Positions 36,347 to 44,185 of a stretch of DNA of 64,000 bases are shown here, one piece after another. How positions within the stretch are numbered: position 1 is the stretch's first letter; every line of letters begins with the position of its first letter. Source of the DNA: Bacteroidales bacterium (lineage in GTDB: Bacteria > Bacteroidota > Bacteroidia > Bacteroidales > UBA10428); contig JAFGEO010000035.1 of assembly GCA_016931575.1 (NCBI GenBank), positions 1-64,000 on the forward strand. The letters run 5' to 3'. A program made the translations under genes and the position numbers. The notes under the pieces are model-generated. The model worked only from the letters and a program-made list of their open reading frames with translations, was not told the origin of the DNA and searched no databases.

Positions 36347-36385
36347 AAAAAAAAGGCCACTGACATAGGGTTGTCAGCCGGGGCC
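36347..36385 (-). terminator. orphan minus-strand intrinsic terminator
   Basis: Read on the minus strand: GGCC, then CTGACA pairing with TGTCAG around a 6-nt loop, then GGCC and eight T. On the plus strand there is no T-run. No minus-strand gene lies to its right, so what it terminates is unexplained. Confidence 0.6.
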
Positions 36386-36445
36386 TGTATCTTCGTATAG
36401 ATCCGGGGCTAAAAATGGCTGATCATTCTTAGTAAAGAAAAGTCG

Positions 36446-36453
36446 TACATTTG
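36446..36453 (+). promoter_or_regulatory. candidate promoter (-7 element) for the DUF3795 gene
   Basis: TACATTTG matches TAnnTTTG exactly, 46 nt before the start. A clean -33 TTTG is not seen. Confidence 0.4.
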
Positions 36454-36499
36454 ATTCCGGGCAGACGATACAAAAACTGTCTTACCAACTAAAAATCCT

Positions 36500-36931
36500 A
36501 TGCCGACAACACCTGCCAACTACGAAGGAATGATAGCACCCTGCGGGATGAATTGCGGGCTCTGCATCGGTCATCTGAGGGAGAAGAAGTCCTGCGGGGG
36601 CTGTTTCAAAATTGACGATCCCAACAAACCCGCTCACTGTCGCAGCTGCTCCATGGTGAATTGTGAATTCCTGGCCGCCACCTCATCCGGTTTCTGCTAC
36701 GAGTGTAAGATATTTCCCTGCACCCGACTTAAAAACCTTGATAAACGCTACCGCACAAAGTATGGAATGAGCATGCTGGAAAACCTGGAATCCATTCGGC
36801 GTGACGGGCTGGAACAGTTCATAATTCACGAGTTAATCCGTTGGAAATGCCCTCATTGCGGGGCTGGCTTAAGCGTACACAGGGATTTTTGCTTGGTATG
36901 TAAGACAGAGATTGTGAGAAGAAGTAATTAG
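36500..36931 (+). CDS. DUF3795 cysteine-rich protein with C-terminal zinc ribbon
   Basis: 143 residues, 15 or more Cys. The N-terminal block (IAPCGMNCGLCIGHLREKKSCGGC, CRSCSMVNC, FCYECKIFPCTRLKNLDKRYRTKY) is the DUF3795 pattern common in anaerobes. A CPHCGAGL...CLVCKTE zinc ribbon ends the protein. The function of DUF3795 is not established; metal or iron-sulfur binding is likely from the Cys spacing. It stands as a single gene with its own -7 element. Confidence 0.8.
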   Translation: MPTTPANYEGMIAPCGMNCGLCIGHLREKKSCGGCFKIDDPNKPAHCRSCSMVNCEFLAATSSGFCYECKIFPCTRLKNLDKRYRTKYGMSMLENLESIRRDGLEQFIIHELIRWKCPHCGAGLSVHRDFCLVCKTEIVRRSN

Positions 36932-37158
36932 AGCTGCTGCTGTTTCCCCAGTCAGTGATAGTTAATTTAGGGATGATCTCCGGGGAATCAGAATGAAACC
37001 TCAGAATAATTGATCAGGCAATCCCTGAACAAATCAGCCTTGCCATCCTGCATGCCAGATTTTTTTGGTAACTTGGACGGTAGAAAATAACAGGCAGGAG
37101 AAGACAGGCCCGCAGGATCGATGAGGCAGCTACTCCCCTGCCGCTATCGCTGTACAAC

Positions 37159-37530
37159 ATGATACTCTATGCCAACTGCACCGAGTGCGAAGAGGAAATA
37201 CTCTTCCGGACCGGTTCTCTAAATCGGGCCGACCTCAGGGAAACCTACGGGGAAAGCCTGCAGCTTACCTGCACACGTTGCCTTAAAGCCGATCACTATC
37301 CACTGGCAGACCTGCAGGCCCGCACAAGTAAAAGAGCTTTCCTCCTCTCTGCCCTTGTCCTGCTGATCGGGACCCCGGCGGGACTCGTCTATTTTTGGGA
37401 TTACATCGGGCAATCATTGGTATACGCCTCTGCTGCCCTGGTTTGCATCATTTCTATACCTGCAGGCGTTTACCGGATCCTGCACAGCAGCGAAGAAAAA
37501 AAGGTCAGGGCCTTTAACCGGAGTCAGTAA
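37159..37530 (+). CDS. small membrane protein with zinc-ribbon-like N-terminus
   Basis: 123 residues. Two Cys pairs (CTEC at residues 6-9 and CTRC near 40) could form a zinc ribbon in the first 45 residues. Two membrane helices follow (AFLLSALVLLIGTPAGLVYFW and SLVYASAALVCIISIPAGVY). I do not recognise a family. Start ATG 37159 directly precedes the Cys motif. Confidence 0.6.
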   Translation: MILYANCTECEEEILFRTGSLNRADLRETYGESLQLTCTRCLKADHYPLADLQARTSKRAFLLSALVLLIGTPAGLVYFWDYIGQSLVYASAALVCIISIPAGVYRILHSSEEKKVRAFNRSQ

Positions 37531-38243
37531 AAGCCTCAGTATCTCACTCCGGGAATTCGTCATCGCGTTCCACGATAAGCTTGCCTTGATCCTGACAATT
37601 TACCTGGCCTGCCACCTGATCCAAAGACTTAAATGGTACTGAACTGTCTGGAAGAAAATGAAAACTAAGCGAACAGAGCAATAAGTTCCCTTCTGATAAC
37701 CTCAAATCAGACAATATCTGAATGTAGAAAACCAACTTTTTCACCGGTAAATTTTACAAATTAACCGTTATACACTCCTTTGTTGAAAACTTGTTAAAAA
37801 GTATTTATATGTTACAGGTTATGTGATTTAGTATGTATGCGATTGTATTTCAATGAATTATACCTTTTTTATCGAATTTATTTCAATAAAAGTCTCCAAA
37901 AACCTCCCGGCCCCCTTCCCGGAAGGCTTCGGCCGGATACAAGAAAGGATCTTTTTTCATAATTTGGAGATATAGAATCCAAAAGTCAGGGGAATCATTA
38001 CCTGGCGTAAACTAAGATTGCACTACTATGATCCACAAAGCATAACAGAAACCAGGCACAAGAATCTACATAAAGCATGTCCGGACAAACTTTATGTGAA
38101 TTCCGATATCCCTGAACCGGCTTGAAATAATCATCGCATTGCCCCTGAGTGTAAAGCTTTAGAGTGTTTTATTACTATTGCCATTCATGAAGCCAGCCTA
38201 CCAGAAGGGTATGCATAAGTATAATCATCTAAATTCTTTTAAA
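37531..38243. other. long intergenic region with one strong palindrome
   Basis: 713 bp with no supported gene. It is AT-rich around 37745-37900. A TACCTTTT at 37861-37868 is a one-mismatch -7 element without a good -33. The only clear structure is the dyad at 38068-38097, listed separately. Minus-strand frames here show no protein-like composition. Confidence 0.5.
38068..38097. promoter_or_regulatory. 30-bp interrupted palindrome
   Basis: ACATAAAG (38068-38075) and CTTTATGT (38090-38097) are perfect inverted arms that share their centre with an inner palindrome TGTCCGGACA (38078-38087). Only two base pairs of the 15 mismatch. No T-run follows, so a protein-binding site or cruciform is more likely than a terminator. 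It lies about 150 bp upstream of the NTF2-like gene. Confidence 0.5.
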
Positions 38244-38648
38244 ATGGAAACAAGCTTAGAAAAAGCAATGAAAGACAGGGTCCTTACCGGATTCAAAAAC
38301 TGGAACAGCGGATACGAATCGTGGCTGGAATGGTGCAACACCCTGTATGAGCCGGATTCATACTACAATGTTGCCGGACAAAGACTGACCCTCCAGGAGT
38401 ATAAGGACCTGATGGGTAAGCTCTTTCAGGTCTTCGATATCGAGCTGGGCAAATTCCACAACATGATTGCCAAGGACGATTGGATCTCGATCCGTTACGA
38501 TGTTACGATCATCAATAAGCACACTGGTGAGCGCACTGAACAGCAAACCATGGAATTCGTAAACTTCAAGGACAATCCGGAGCCCATCGGCGCACGGGTC
38601 ATCGAAGGCTGGGCCCTTTCCGACAAGCCTGTTTCAGCGCCTCATTAA
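38244..38648 (+). CDS. NTF2/SnoaL-like protein
   Basis: 134 residues from METSLEKAMKDRVLTGFKNW. Composition and order (WLEWCNTLYEPDSYYNVAGQRLTLQEYKDLMGKLF, then long beta strands IRYDVTIINKHTGERTEQQTMEFVNF) match the cone-shaped NTF2-like fold used by SnoaL-type cyclases and small ligand-binding proteins. No signal peptide. Enzymatic role unknown. A 22-codon upstream extension of the frame is not supported. Confidence 0.65.
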   Translation: METSLEKAMKDRVLTGFKNWNSGYESWLEWCNTLYEPDSYYNVAGQRLTLQEYKDLMGKLFQVFDIELGKFHNMIAKDDWISIRYDVTIINKHTGERTEQQTMEFVNFKDNPEPIGARVIEGWALSDKPVSAPH

Positions 38649-38913
38649 TGGCACTACACACCTATACTCCTGTGCTTACTCAGGCACAGGAGTAGCAGGG
38701 TGGTATCCGGGATCGCCATGTATTTTGCGGAAGAATGAAAAGGACAATTTCCAGGGAAATGTTGTGAGCGCTTCAATCCGATGGCTGACCAATCCACCTG
38801 TTGATCGGACAGATTTCAGTCGTATGGCTACATCATAAAAATAATCCCGGCCGGACGCAACGAATACCACTTCCCGCCCATCTATCCAAAAAATCAGATT
38901 AAAAAAATTGAGC

Positions 38914-39690
38914 ATGATGAGCCCATATTCACTTCTGCCGGTCCTGGCCACGATGCTCCTGTTGAGCGGCTGCGAAAAAAAAGTTAATGAGCCCCTTTCG
39001 GCTGAAGTGGAGTATATAAAATACGGTACTTCATTCGGGGAGTGCCTGGGCTATTGCCGAAACGAGTTAACCCTTTACGGAAACACCATCAATCTGCAAA
39101 AAAGCGGATGGAACCTGGAAGGTGCACTGCCTGGGATTTTACTGACGGATAATATTGATGACAGGTACCCGAAGGCCATACTCGACCAGCTGAACCTGCA
39201 GGAGTTTTTCAGTCTGGATTCTGTCACAGGCTGTCCCGACTGTGCCGACGGGGGTGCCGAGTGGATTGAGATAAAAGGCAAAGGGAAAACCTATAAAGTG
39301 ATCTTTGAATACCAGAATGAACCTGAAGCCCTTTCTGACTATATTCATTACCTGCGTACCTATTTACTTGCTTTTCCGGCTGACAATTCTCAGGATGTTG
39401 ACTTCAATGGGAGGGTATTGATCGACCAACAGGGAACCATAAAAAAATTCATCGGTGCTTTTCATGAATATCCGGCACAGTATGTGATCCAGGTAGTCGA
39501 TCACCGGGATACACTGTATTATTATGATGCCGGATTAGACAGCAGCTTTAAGACAGATAACCTGGATGTTGTCTTCAACGGGGCCCTCCAGGATGGTTCC
39601 ACCCTCATCTACACTTCACAAGCACAGGAAATGCCGGAGGCAGATTTAATGGCCCGGAATATAATTACTGTTGGCCTGGTTGCTGACTAG
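38914..39690 (+). CDS. hypothetical lipoprotein with GECLGYC motif
   Basis: 258 residues. Lipoprotein signal MMSPYSLLPVLATMLLLSGC decides the start. The N-terminal mature domain (VEYIKYGTSFGECLGYCRNELTLYG) has a Cys pair and later CPDC, which could form disulfides or a metal site. The second half (VDFNGRVLIDQQGTIKKFIGAFHEYPAQYVIQVVD) forms a separate beta domain. The function is not recognised. Confidence 0.65.
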   Translation: MMSPYSLLPVLATMLLLSGCEKKVNEPLSAEVEYIKYGTSFGECLGYCRNELTLYGNTINLQKSGWNLEGALPGILLTDNIDDRYPKAILDQLNLQEFFSLDSVTGCPDCADGGAEWIEIKGKGKTYKVIFEYQNEPEALSDYIHYLRTYLLAFPADNSQDVDFNGRVLIDQQGTIKKFIGAFHEYPAQYVIQVVDHRDTLYYYDAGLDSSFKTDNLDVVFNGALQDGSTLIYTSQAQEMPEADLMARNIITVGLVAD

Positions 39691-40061
39691 AAGCCTTGTA
39701 TTCTTCTTTAAGCGGCATTCTTACTGAATCGTTCCCGAAGCATTTTCACCCTATGAGTGAGGCATAATCCCCCTATCATTCAAAGGCAATGATACCTTCT
39801 ACCGCATAAAAGGTGATTCCATCGGTAAATTACCCCCGTTCACCGAAAAATGATTTCGCGGAAGAGGCTAAGTCTGTACTTTCGTATGCAAATTATCAGA
39901 ACCATGATTTCAATTTTCGGAACAGGAATTATTGGGCCACTGTACGGACTGACAGTGACCGATACCGAAATTCGGACAGCCCACCCGGCAGTAAGCACAG
40001 AGCCAGAGTTAAAAGATCATGGAATAAAGAAGGATATCCATCCGGAACGTTAGGCTGTGAT

Positions 40062-40082
40062 GCAGGCTGGTCTCCAGCCTGC
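40062..40082. repeat. REP-like perfect stem-loop
   Basis: GCAGGCTGG (40062-40070) and CCAGCCTGC (40074-40082) are a perfect 9-bp inverted repeat with a TCT loop. The GC-rich stem in an otherwise AT-richer spacer looks like a REP-type unit. No T-run follows. Only one copy was seen in this window. Confidence 0.45.
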
Positions 40083-40122
40083 CATACCTCCCAATAGGGG
40101 TGAATTCGGTAGTAGCAGTTAA

Positions 40123-40389
40123 TCAGGTCAGCTATCAAACCATTGCTCGTATGCCAGCATCAAGCAGAACAATAGAGTTTCCCAGGTTAACGATGTCATT
40201 CAGCAGCTAAACAATGTCACCCGGCAAAATGCTGTTGTCAACGAAGATCTGGCACCCAGTGCAGAAGAAATGAGCAGTCAGGCCGAACAGTTCAAAGACA
40301 TGATAAGTTTCTTCAAAGTGCCTGACACCAAGCACAGGCGGCAATATGCAGTGTTAATAAAGGTTTCAGCGGTTTACGCAGCCAGATAA
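40123..40389 (+). pseudogene. C-terminal remnant of a methyl-accepting chemotaxis protein
   Basis: The frame from 40141 to the stop at 40387-40389 reads SIKQNNRVSQVNDVIQQLNN, VTRQNAVVNEDLAPSAEEM, SSQAEQFKDMISFFKV. This is the end of an MCP signalling domain, where family members read QVNxAIxQLDxVTQQNAAxSEEL. Nothing upstream provides the hairpin tip, HAMP or membrane parts, and the frame has a stop at 40120. Upstream DNA (39691-40122) also holds a short protein-like stretch (NDTFYRIKGDSIGKLPPF, near 39789-39850) without a start. A gene fragment, not a functional receptor. Confidence 0.75.
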
Positions 40390-40471
40390 GCCTCTTGAAA
40401 TTTTTTTGTACCTTGACCAAGAAAAAAGCCTGCATTACCTTACAAAGAATAAGACCAAAACGCTACTCATC

Positions 40472-41269
40472 ATGCATAAACGAAACCTTTACTTTCCTGC
40501 CATGCTTTGCCTGCTGGCATTCCTGTCCTGCGAAGGAATCCGTGATTTGAACCCTGAAGAAACCTTTGAGGAAGCCAATGCCCCGGTTGAATTAAGCCAT
40601 GACAATATGGTCTTCCACAGTCCCTGGGGTTATGAGAAAGAAGATAATGAATCGCGCTATTACCCCATGCTGGTTTCCGGCATGTGGGGCGAGGGCGAGC
40701 AGTATTATCAGGAAGTGGCACAAAAATACCCGGCTTTTGTCATCGATTACCAGAAAAGCTCCTCCTCCGACGGGCAGGCCCTGGCAACATGGATCAGAAG
40801 TGCGATAGAAGCAGGGTACCGGATCGACACAAATCGTATTTACCTGACCGGATTTTCGTACGGCGGTTCCAGCAGCTACCCCCTGGCAAAGGGCATGTAT
40901 GCCGAAGGACTTTACTTTGCCGCCATCATTCGTTGTGCAGGCCAGAGTCAGCCGGACCTGGGCAACGACATTGCCCAACAAACCGCGGTATGGTACCATA
41001 TCGGCCTATCGGATACCGAAACCCGGGTGCAGGTTGCCCGTGAGGCCCTGGAGTACATGCGCAATTATGAATGCAACAGCAAAGCCAAAGAAAAAACAGC
41101 TACGGATAGCCTTGCGGGATATGAAAGAACCACGGTGACCCTCACCCGCTCCGGCATACCCATGTTCATCTACAGCGAGTATACCGGAATGGGGCATACA
41201 CCGGGCCCCTGCTATACCGATGACGAGCTGTTCCCGTGGCTTTTCAACCATTCCCTGAAGTACCGATAA
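40472..41269 (+). CDS. alpha/beta-hydrolase-fold lipoprotein (esterase-like)
   Basis: 265 residues. Lipoprotein signal from MHKRNLYFPAMLCLLAFLSC sets the start. The nucleophile elbow GFSYGGSSSY (GxSxG) and the preceding DTNRIYLTG strand mark a polyhydroxybutyrate-depolymerase/prolyl-oligopeptidase-like esterase. A candidate catalytic His is in YTGMGHTPG near the C-terminus and the acid may be the Asp of IGLSDTETR. Substrate unknown; acetyl or feruloyl ester removal from polysaccharide is possible but not shown. Confidence 0.75.
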   Translation: MHKRNLYFPAMLCLLAFLSCEGIRDLNPEETFEEANAPVELSHDNMVFHSPWGYEKEDNESRYYPMLVSGMWGEGEQYYQEVAQKYPAFVIDYQKSSSSDGQALATWIRSAIEAGYRIDTNRIYLTGFSYGGSSSYPLAKGMYAEGLYFAAIIRCAGQSQPDLGNDIAQQTAVWYHIGLSDTETRVQVAREALEYMRNYECNSKAKEKTATDSLAGYERTTVTLTRSGIPMFIYSEYTGMGHTPGPCYTDDELFPWLFNHSLKYR

Positions 41270-41556
41270 GAGAAATGATTTCAGGTCGATATTAACAATG
41301 TGCTGATAGCCTGATTTGATATATCCCAAAGATTTTTGAACTGCGTGTAAGCTGTTTGCTTGTGGCCGAAAACCATAGCTGTTCCTCCCTTTGTAGCCTC
41401 GTATACCCTTTCTGTTCAGCCTACCAGGCTGAAAGCATGGGGAGTACCGGAATTTGCAGTCCTGCTTCGTTATTCCCTCCGATCATGCTTTTCAAAAAAT
41501 TCTTTGTAATTTCTGGTCACCTTATTCCCTGTTTGTCATTAATACTAAAAACGCTT

Positions 41557-42123
41557 ATGTCGGACGATCAAATGATAGACCGTATCAGGAAAGGAGACCA
41601 GGATCAGGCGTTGGATGCCCTGTACAAAAACTATCCTGCGTTCCTCAATTCCTTTGTAAAGTCGGGAGGGAAAAGGAACGATGCCGAAGATATCTTCCAG
41701 GATGCCCTGCTGATTTTCATTGAAAAGATCCTTAACCGGAATTTCACGCTTACCTGCAGCATAAACAGCTACCTGTTCAGCATCTGCCGCAACCTGAGCC
41801 TGGTATATTTCAGGGACCATCAGAAAAAAGCGGGCATCAAACCGGAGACCGGTGACGATCAGGTGAGCCTGGAAAGCATCGAAAAATTTATCGAGCGTGA
41901 AAGACAATTCAGTGCCCTGGACCGTATTCTGGTCCGTGTAGGGAAGAAATGCATGGAAATCCTAAACCTTTTCTATTTCAGCGGGCTAAATATGAATGCC
42001 ATAGCCATAAAACTGGGATTCAGCAGTGAGGTATCTGCTAAAACCCAGAAATACAAGTGTATTGAAAAGGCAAGAAAGTTAACAGAAAGTGTGATGGCTG
42101 AACTTAAAACTGAATGGTCATGA
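41557..42123 (+). CDS. ECF-type RNA polymerase sigma factor
   Basis: 188 residues from MSDDQMIDRIRKGDQDQALDALY. Region 2 (YPAFLNSFVKSGGKRNDAEDIFQDALLIFIEKI) contains the DAED[IV]xQ core-binding signature. Region 4 (CMEILNLFYFSGLNMNAIAIKLGFSSEVSAKTQKYKCIEKAR) is the helix-turn-helix that reads -35 elements. Its TGA overlaps the ATG of the next gene, whose product resembles an anti-sigma factor, so the pair should form a signal-responsive switch. A short hairpin TTCAGCC/GGCTGAA (41415-41433) lies in the upstream spacer (41270-41556), which otherwise shows nothing. Confidence 0.9.
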   Translation: MSDDQMIDRIRKGDQDQALDALYKNYPAFLNSFVKSGGKRNDAEDIFQDALLIFIEKILNRNFTLTCSINSYLFSICRNLSLVYFRDHQKKAGIKPETGDDQVSLESIEKFIERERQFSALDRILVRVGKKCMEILNLFYFSGLNMNAIAIKLGFSSEVSAKTQKYKCIEKARKLTESVMAELKTEWS

Positions 42124-44057
42124 GAGGGGAACTTGAAAGAACAGCACGTATAGAAAGCTACCTGCTCGGAGAACTTAGCAGCGCAGACCGCCAACAGTTT
42201 GAGCAGGAGATGCAGCAGGACGCTGCCCTTGCCGGCGATGTTGAAGCCCAAAAGATCCTGATGGAACGAATCAGGATGATCAGCTTTCGGAAAAACATCC
42301 AGGCAGCCCACAAACGCTTCCATCATCAAAAGGGGATCTCCTTCCGGAACAGCCGGTTCAACGGAATTCTGATCGGAGTCGCAGGACTCGTACTGATCGG
42401 ATTGATCACCTACCAACTTGTCAGAAAGCCAAGGGTAACTGCAAGGGTTGAGCTGTGTCATTACATCCAGCCCCCGATACCGGCAGCGGATGTCCCTTTC
42501 CGCTCCGATACCATTGACGCCGGAACGGTGAACATCCTGCGGTACGAAACCGGATCGATGCTCCTCATCCCCGATTCTGCCTTCGTCGACAGCAAAGGGA
42601 ATCCCGTCGAGGGAAACGTTGAGATAAAATTCCGGGAGTTTACCGATGTGTTTGACATCTATCTTTCGGGCATACCCATGGAATACACAACGGATTCAGG
42701 CTCCTACTTTTTCGAATCTGCTTCAATGTGCGAGGTATACGCAACTCAAAAAGGGAAAGAGCTAAAGCTCAAACCCGGGAAAGAAATCGAGATTGTTCAG
42801 GCAAGCTATACTACCCGGGAGGATTTTGACCTGTACCGCTTCGATAAGAAACAAGGGAGTTGGATCGGGAAGGGAAAGGATCGGCCTGTTGAACCGGGCG
42901 ACCTGCAAAAATTAAAGAGGGTGGCATTGACAGACCGTGAAGAGGATGCAGCAGGCTATAGCTATCCGGAGTTGGAGCAAATCAGCAGAATTTCCCAACC
43001 TTTCATCCCAAAAAAGGCAAGACCGGGGAAAGTAAATTTCTCTATTGCCTTTGAGGAAAACGAATTCCCGGAACTGGCAGGCTTTGAAAATGTACTATTT
43101 GAGATCGATGAGTCTGTGAAACCCTTTCAGGAAGGGGATGATGCCATCCTCTGGGAAAATGTCAGGATCGCCGCCGGAAAAAAATCCGGGAGCTACCGGG
43201 TCACCTTCACAAAACTGACTCAAAACCTGATGGCCGAGTATACCGCTTTTCCGGTCTTTGAGGAAGATGACTGGGAAAAGGCACTGAAAACCTATAATCA
43301 AAAACTTGATGATTATAACCGGAGTTATAAGGATAAAGTGGATCAGCAACAAGAACTGATAGACCTCCGACTGGCAAAACAAGAGGGTATTGATTCTGTC
43401 AACCGGGCCATCGAAACCCGGAACAGGAAGATCAGTAAGCAAAGAGGAGCCGATTCAAGCCATGAGGCAGGAATGGCCATGTATCAGCAGGTCTGCGAGC
43501 TCAATGCCAAACGGCTTGCAATTCTAAGATCCCTGTATACCCCATCCCGGGTGGTACAGCGCCTGATTGCTGACCAGTACTCGGAAAATAACCTGCTTGC
43601 ACTTCATGAATTCATCGAGACCGAATTTGACAATATGCTAAAGAGAGAAAAAGAAGCCTTTAAAACTATGGATGCCTACAACAAAGTCATGAGAACCTAC
43701 TCCATCGATGGCTTCGGGATCTGGAATACCGACACACCCTCCAACCTTCCCTCAGGAATGACACTTAGCGCCTCCTTCAGTGCCGGTGAGGTGTCCCTAA
43801 GCTGCAACATCAACCTGATCGATAAAAACAGACGCGCTGTATACCAGTATCCGGTGAAGAACCATCATCATTTCCGATACAATCCGCTTTCGGACAATCT
43901 TCTTTGGACGGTGACTCAAGGAAAGTTGTACTACTTCAATAGCTTCAACGACATTCCACCCGAACAAAACAATCGGGAATTTACCTTTGAAATGAGCAAA
44001 GTTGACAAACCCCTCACCAGCTATAAAGAAGTTAAAGCGTTACTGGAAGATCTCTAG
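42120..44057 (+). CDS. large membrane anti-sigma-like protein
   Basis: 645 residues (a start two codons earlier at 42114 is also possible). Residues 1-70 (ERTARIESYLLGELSSADRQQFEQEM) are like the cytoplasmic anti-sigma domain of Bacteroidota ECF partners, without a zinc HxxxCxxC motif. One membrane helix lies near 82-100 (FNGILIGVAGLVLIGLITYQL). The remaining 540 residues are extracytoplasmic and unusually long. They comprise a beta-rich part (about 120-390), a charged helical part with repeated Gln/Arg/Lys (about 390-540) and a final beta-rich domain (ISNLIDKNRRAVYQYP-like). The ATGA overlap with the sigma gene supports co-translation. What it senses is unknown. Confidence 0.75.
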   Translation: MRGELERTARIESYLLGELSSADRQQFEQEMQQDAALAGDVEAQKILMERIRMISFRKNIQAAHKRFHHQKGISFRNSRFNGILIGVAGLVLIGLITYQLVRKPRVTARVELCHYIQPPIPAADVPFRSDTIDAGTVNILRYETGSMLLIPDSAFVDSKGNPVEGNVEIKFREFTDVFDIYLSGIPMEYTTDSGSYFFESASMCEVYATQKGKELKLKPGKEIEIVQASYTTREDFDLYRFDKKQGSWIGKGKDRPVEPGDLQKLKRVALTDREEDAAGYSYPELEQISRISQPFIPKKARPGKVNFSIAFEENEFPELAGFENVLFEIDESVKPFQEGDDAILWENVRIAAGKKSGSYRVTFTKLTQNLMAEYTAFPVFEEDDWEKALKTYNQKLDDYNRSYKDKVDQQQELIDLRLAKQEGIDSVNRAIETRNRKISKQRGADSSHEAGMAMYQQVCELNAKRLAILRSLYTPSRVVQRLIADQYSENNLLALHEFIETEFDNMLKREKEAFKTMDAYNKVMRTYSIDGFGIWNTDTPSNLPSGMTLSASFSAGEVSLSCNINLIDKNRRAVYQYPVKNHHHFRYNPLSDNLLWTVTQGKLYYFNSFNDIPPEQNNREFTFEMSKVDKPLTSYKEVKALLEDL

Positions 44058-44185
44058 AACCACCTCGCACCATTCCTGATAGTAATTGCCGAAAATATGA
44101 CAGCCCTTTTTAGTTTTTCGTCCGTAATTTATCCTAAGGAGTTGAAGCAGGTGCGATTGCCTGTTTCATATAAAAAAAAGAAAAA

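Noticed and set aside
41415-41433. hairpin TTCAGCC/GGCTGAA upstream of the ECF sigma gene
   Set aside because: Seven base pairs without other signals; noted in the gene entry but not called separately.
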